DNA of 34,179 nt. It comes from Ameyamaea chiangmaiensis. GTDB taxonomy: Bacteria > Pseudomonadota > Alphaproteobacteria > Acetobacterales > Acetobacteraceae. A program made the position numbers and the translations under genes. How positions within the stretch are numbered: the first letter of the stretch is position 1; every line of letters begins with the position of its first letter. The notes under the pieces are model-generated. The model ran no database searches. It was not told where the DNA came from and saw only the letters and a list, made by a program, of their open reading frames with translations. This document shows positions 33,377-34,179 of the stretch, one piece after another. Location of the stretch: assembly GCF_013376175.1 (NCBI RefSeq), contig NZ_JABXXR010000021.1:1-34179 (forward strand). Reading direction: 5' to 3'.

Positions 33377-34179
33377 TCAGGCCACCCGGCTGGACGTGGT
33401 CGTCGTGGTGGGCGAGCCGTCAGGGCGGACGGTGATGGTGTCACCGGTCGAACCGTGGCGGAAACCACCGAGCAGGATGGACTGGAGGTCGGCCGCGAAG
33501 TTGCGGACGCGGTCCATCGCACCCTTGTTACGGCGCACCAGCAGGTTGTAGCCCAGAACGGCCGGAACGGCGGTTCCCAGACCGATCGCGGTCATGATCA
33601 GCGATTCACCGACGGGGCCGGCAACCTTGTCGATCGAGGCCTGGCCTGCGATGCCGATGGCGGTCAGAGCGTGATAGATACCCCACACCGTTCCGAACAG
33701 ACCGACGAACGGCGACGTCGAACCGACGGTTCCAAGGAACGCCAGGCCACCCTGCAGACGCGACTGGATGGTATCGACCGAGCGCTGGATGGACATCGAC
33801 GTCCAGCTGTGCAGGTCGATGGACTCCTGCATCGTGCCTTCGTGATGTTCAGCAGCCGCAATGCCGGTTTCGGCAATGTAGCGGAAAGGCGAGCTGGGCT
33901 TGAGAGCCTGCGCGCCCTCCTGGATCGACGACTTCGTCCAGAAGTTCTTGGACGCTTCCTTGGCCGCGGACAGCATCTTCGACTGCTCGAAGAACTTCGT
34001 GATCATGATGTACCACGTGCCGAGCGACATGATCACCATGATCAGCAGCACGCCACGGGCAATGATGTCGCCGTTGCGCCACAGCGCATCGAGGCCATAC
34101 GGGTTCTTGCCCGAAGCGGCCGGCGGCGGTGCGGCAGGCGCCGGAGCGGCATCGGCGGCGGCAGGTGCCGCGTCGCCAG
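33377..34179 (-). CDS. exbB: ExbB/TolQ-family proton-channel protein, 5' end cut by window edge
   Basis: About 267 codons are visible on the minus strand, entering from the right edge without a start. The visible start is Ala/Pro-rich (DAAPAPAAPPPAAS), followed by GKNPYGLDALWRNGDIIARGVLLIMVIMSLGTW with TM1, a cytoplasmic loop, and then the family core: GLAFLGTVGSTSPFVGLFGTVWGIYHAL, and TAIGLGTAVPAVLGYN for the last helices. The Ala/Pro-rich extension suggests an exported N-terminal segment, as in ExbB proteins with a cleaved signal peptide; the signal itself lies outside the window. With ExbD it forms the TonB motor of the inner membrane. It is first in the visible operon exbB-exbD-exbD-TPR. 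A tonB gene may lie further right or elsewhere in the genome. Confidence 0.94.
   Translation of the reverse strand, partial: GDAAPAAADAAPAPAAPPPAASGKNPYGLDALWRNGDIIARGVLLIMVIMSLGTWYIMITKFFEQSKMLSAAKEASKNFWTKSSIQEGAQALKPSSPFRYIAETGIAAAEHHEGTMQESIDLHSWTSMSIQRSVDTIQSRLQGGLAFLGTVGSTSPFVGLFGTVWGIYHALTAIGIAGQASIDKVAGPVGESLIMTAIGLGTAVPAVLGYNLLVRRNKGAMDRVRNFAADLQSILLGGFRHGSTGDTITVRPDGSPTTTTTSSRVA

Noticed and set aside
1-34179. CRISPR array, tRNA, rRNA, insertion sequence or prophage genes
   Set aside because: No regularly spaced repeats, cloverleaf-like sequences, transposase motifs or phage genes were seen by eye on either strand.

Overview
This is a GC-rich, gene-dense bacterial chromosomal window with short intergenic gaps. 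It most resembles an acetic acid bacterium or another Acetobacteraceae member. The basis is a large KatE, Kup, a TonB system of the exbB-exbD-exbD-TPR type, and TonB-dependent receptors with alphaproteobacterial character. That assignment is inference; no rRNA or tRNA marker is present to confirm it.

Layout. Positions 1-3.6 kb (minus strand) hold a truncated M20 carbamoylase/allantoate amidohydrolase-like gene, an Old Yellow Enzyme, and a one-chain fusion of a PadR-type regulator with a siderophore-interacting ferric reductase. The fusion is divergent from mntH (3.75-5.07 kb, plus). mntH meets a Rieske-ferredoxin reductase fusion gene (minus) end to end in a shared CTAG. Next come kup (plus) and katE (minus), separated by a terminator. 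From 11.1 to 15.6 kb (minus) lies a compact operon of TonB-dependent receptor, MFS transporter and RraA/HMG-aldolase-like protein, divergent from a LysR gene at 15.86 kb.

From 16.9 to 26.0 kb (plus) runs a long catabolic cluster: a GlpA-like flavoprotein with a C-terminal Fe-S domain, a second flavoprotein, a FGGY kinase, a DeoR repressor, a class III aminotransferase, a cytoplasmic gamma-glutamyltransferase-family Ntn hydrolase and a D-2-hydroxyacid dehydrogenase. A 17-bp stem-loop closes it. The kinase, hydrolase and RraA-like protein each differ from the family norm at substrate-pocket residues. The two divergent transcription units flanking the LysR gene therefore look like an uptake-and-catabolism island for an unidentified, possibly amino- or polyol-type, substrate. 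This is the best candidate for an undescribed system here.

From 26.06 to 26.84 kb (minus) there is a decayed, 5'-truncated TonB-dependent siderophore-receptor pseudogene. It is followed on the minus strand by a GT4 glycosyltransferase overlapping a glutathione S-transferase gene, an OmpR/EnvZ-type two-component pair, and the exbB-exbD-exbD-TPR operon. That operon has a good intrinsic terminator, and its exbB runs off the right edge. The energised TonB system at the right edge would be needed by the receptor at 13-15.6 kb.
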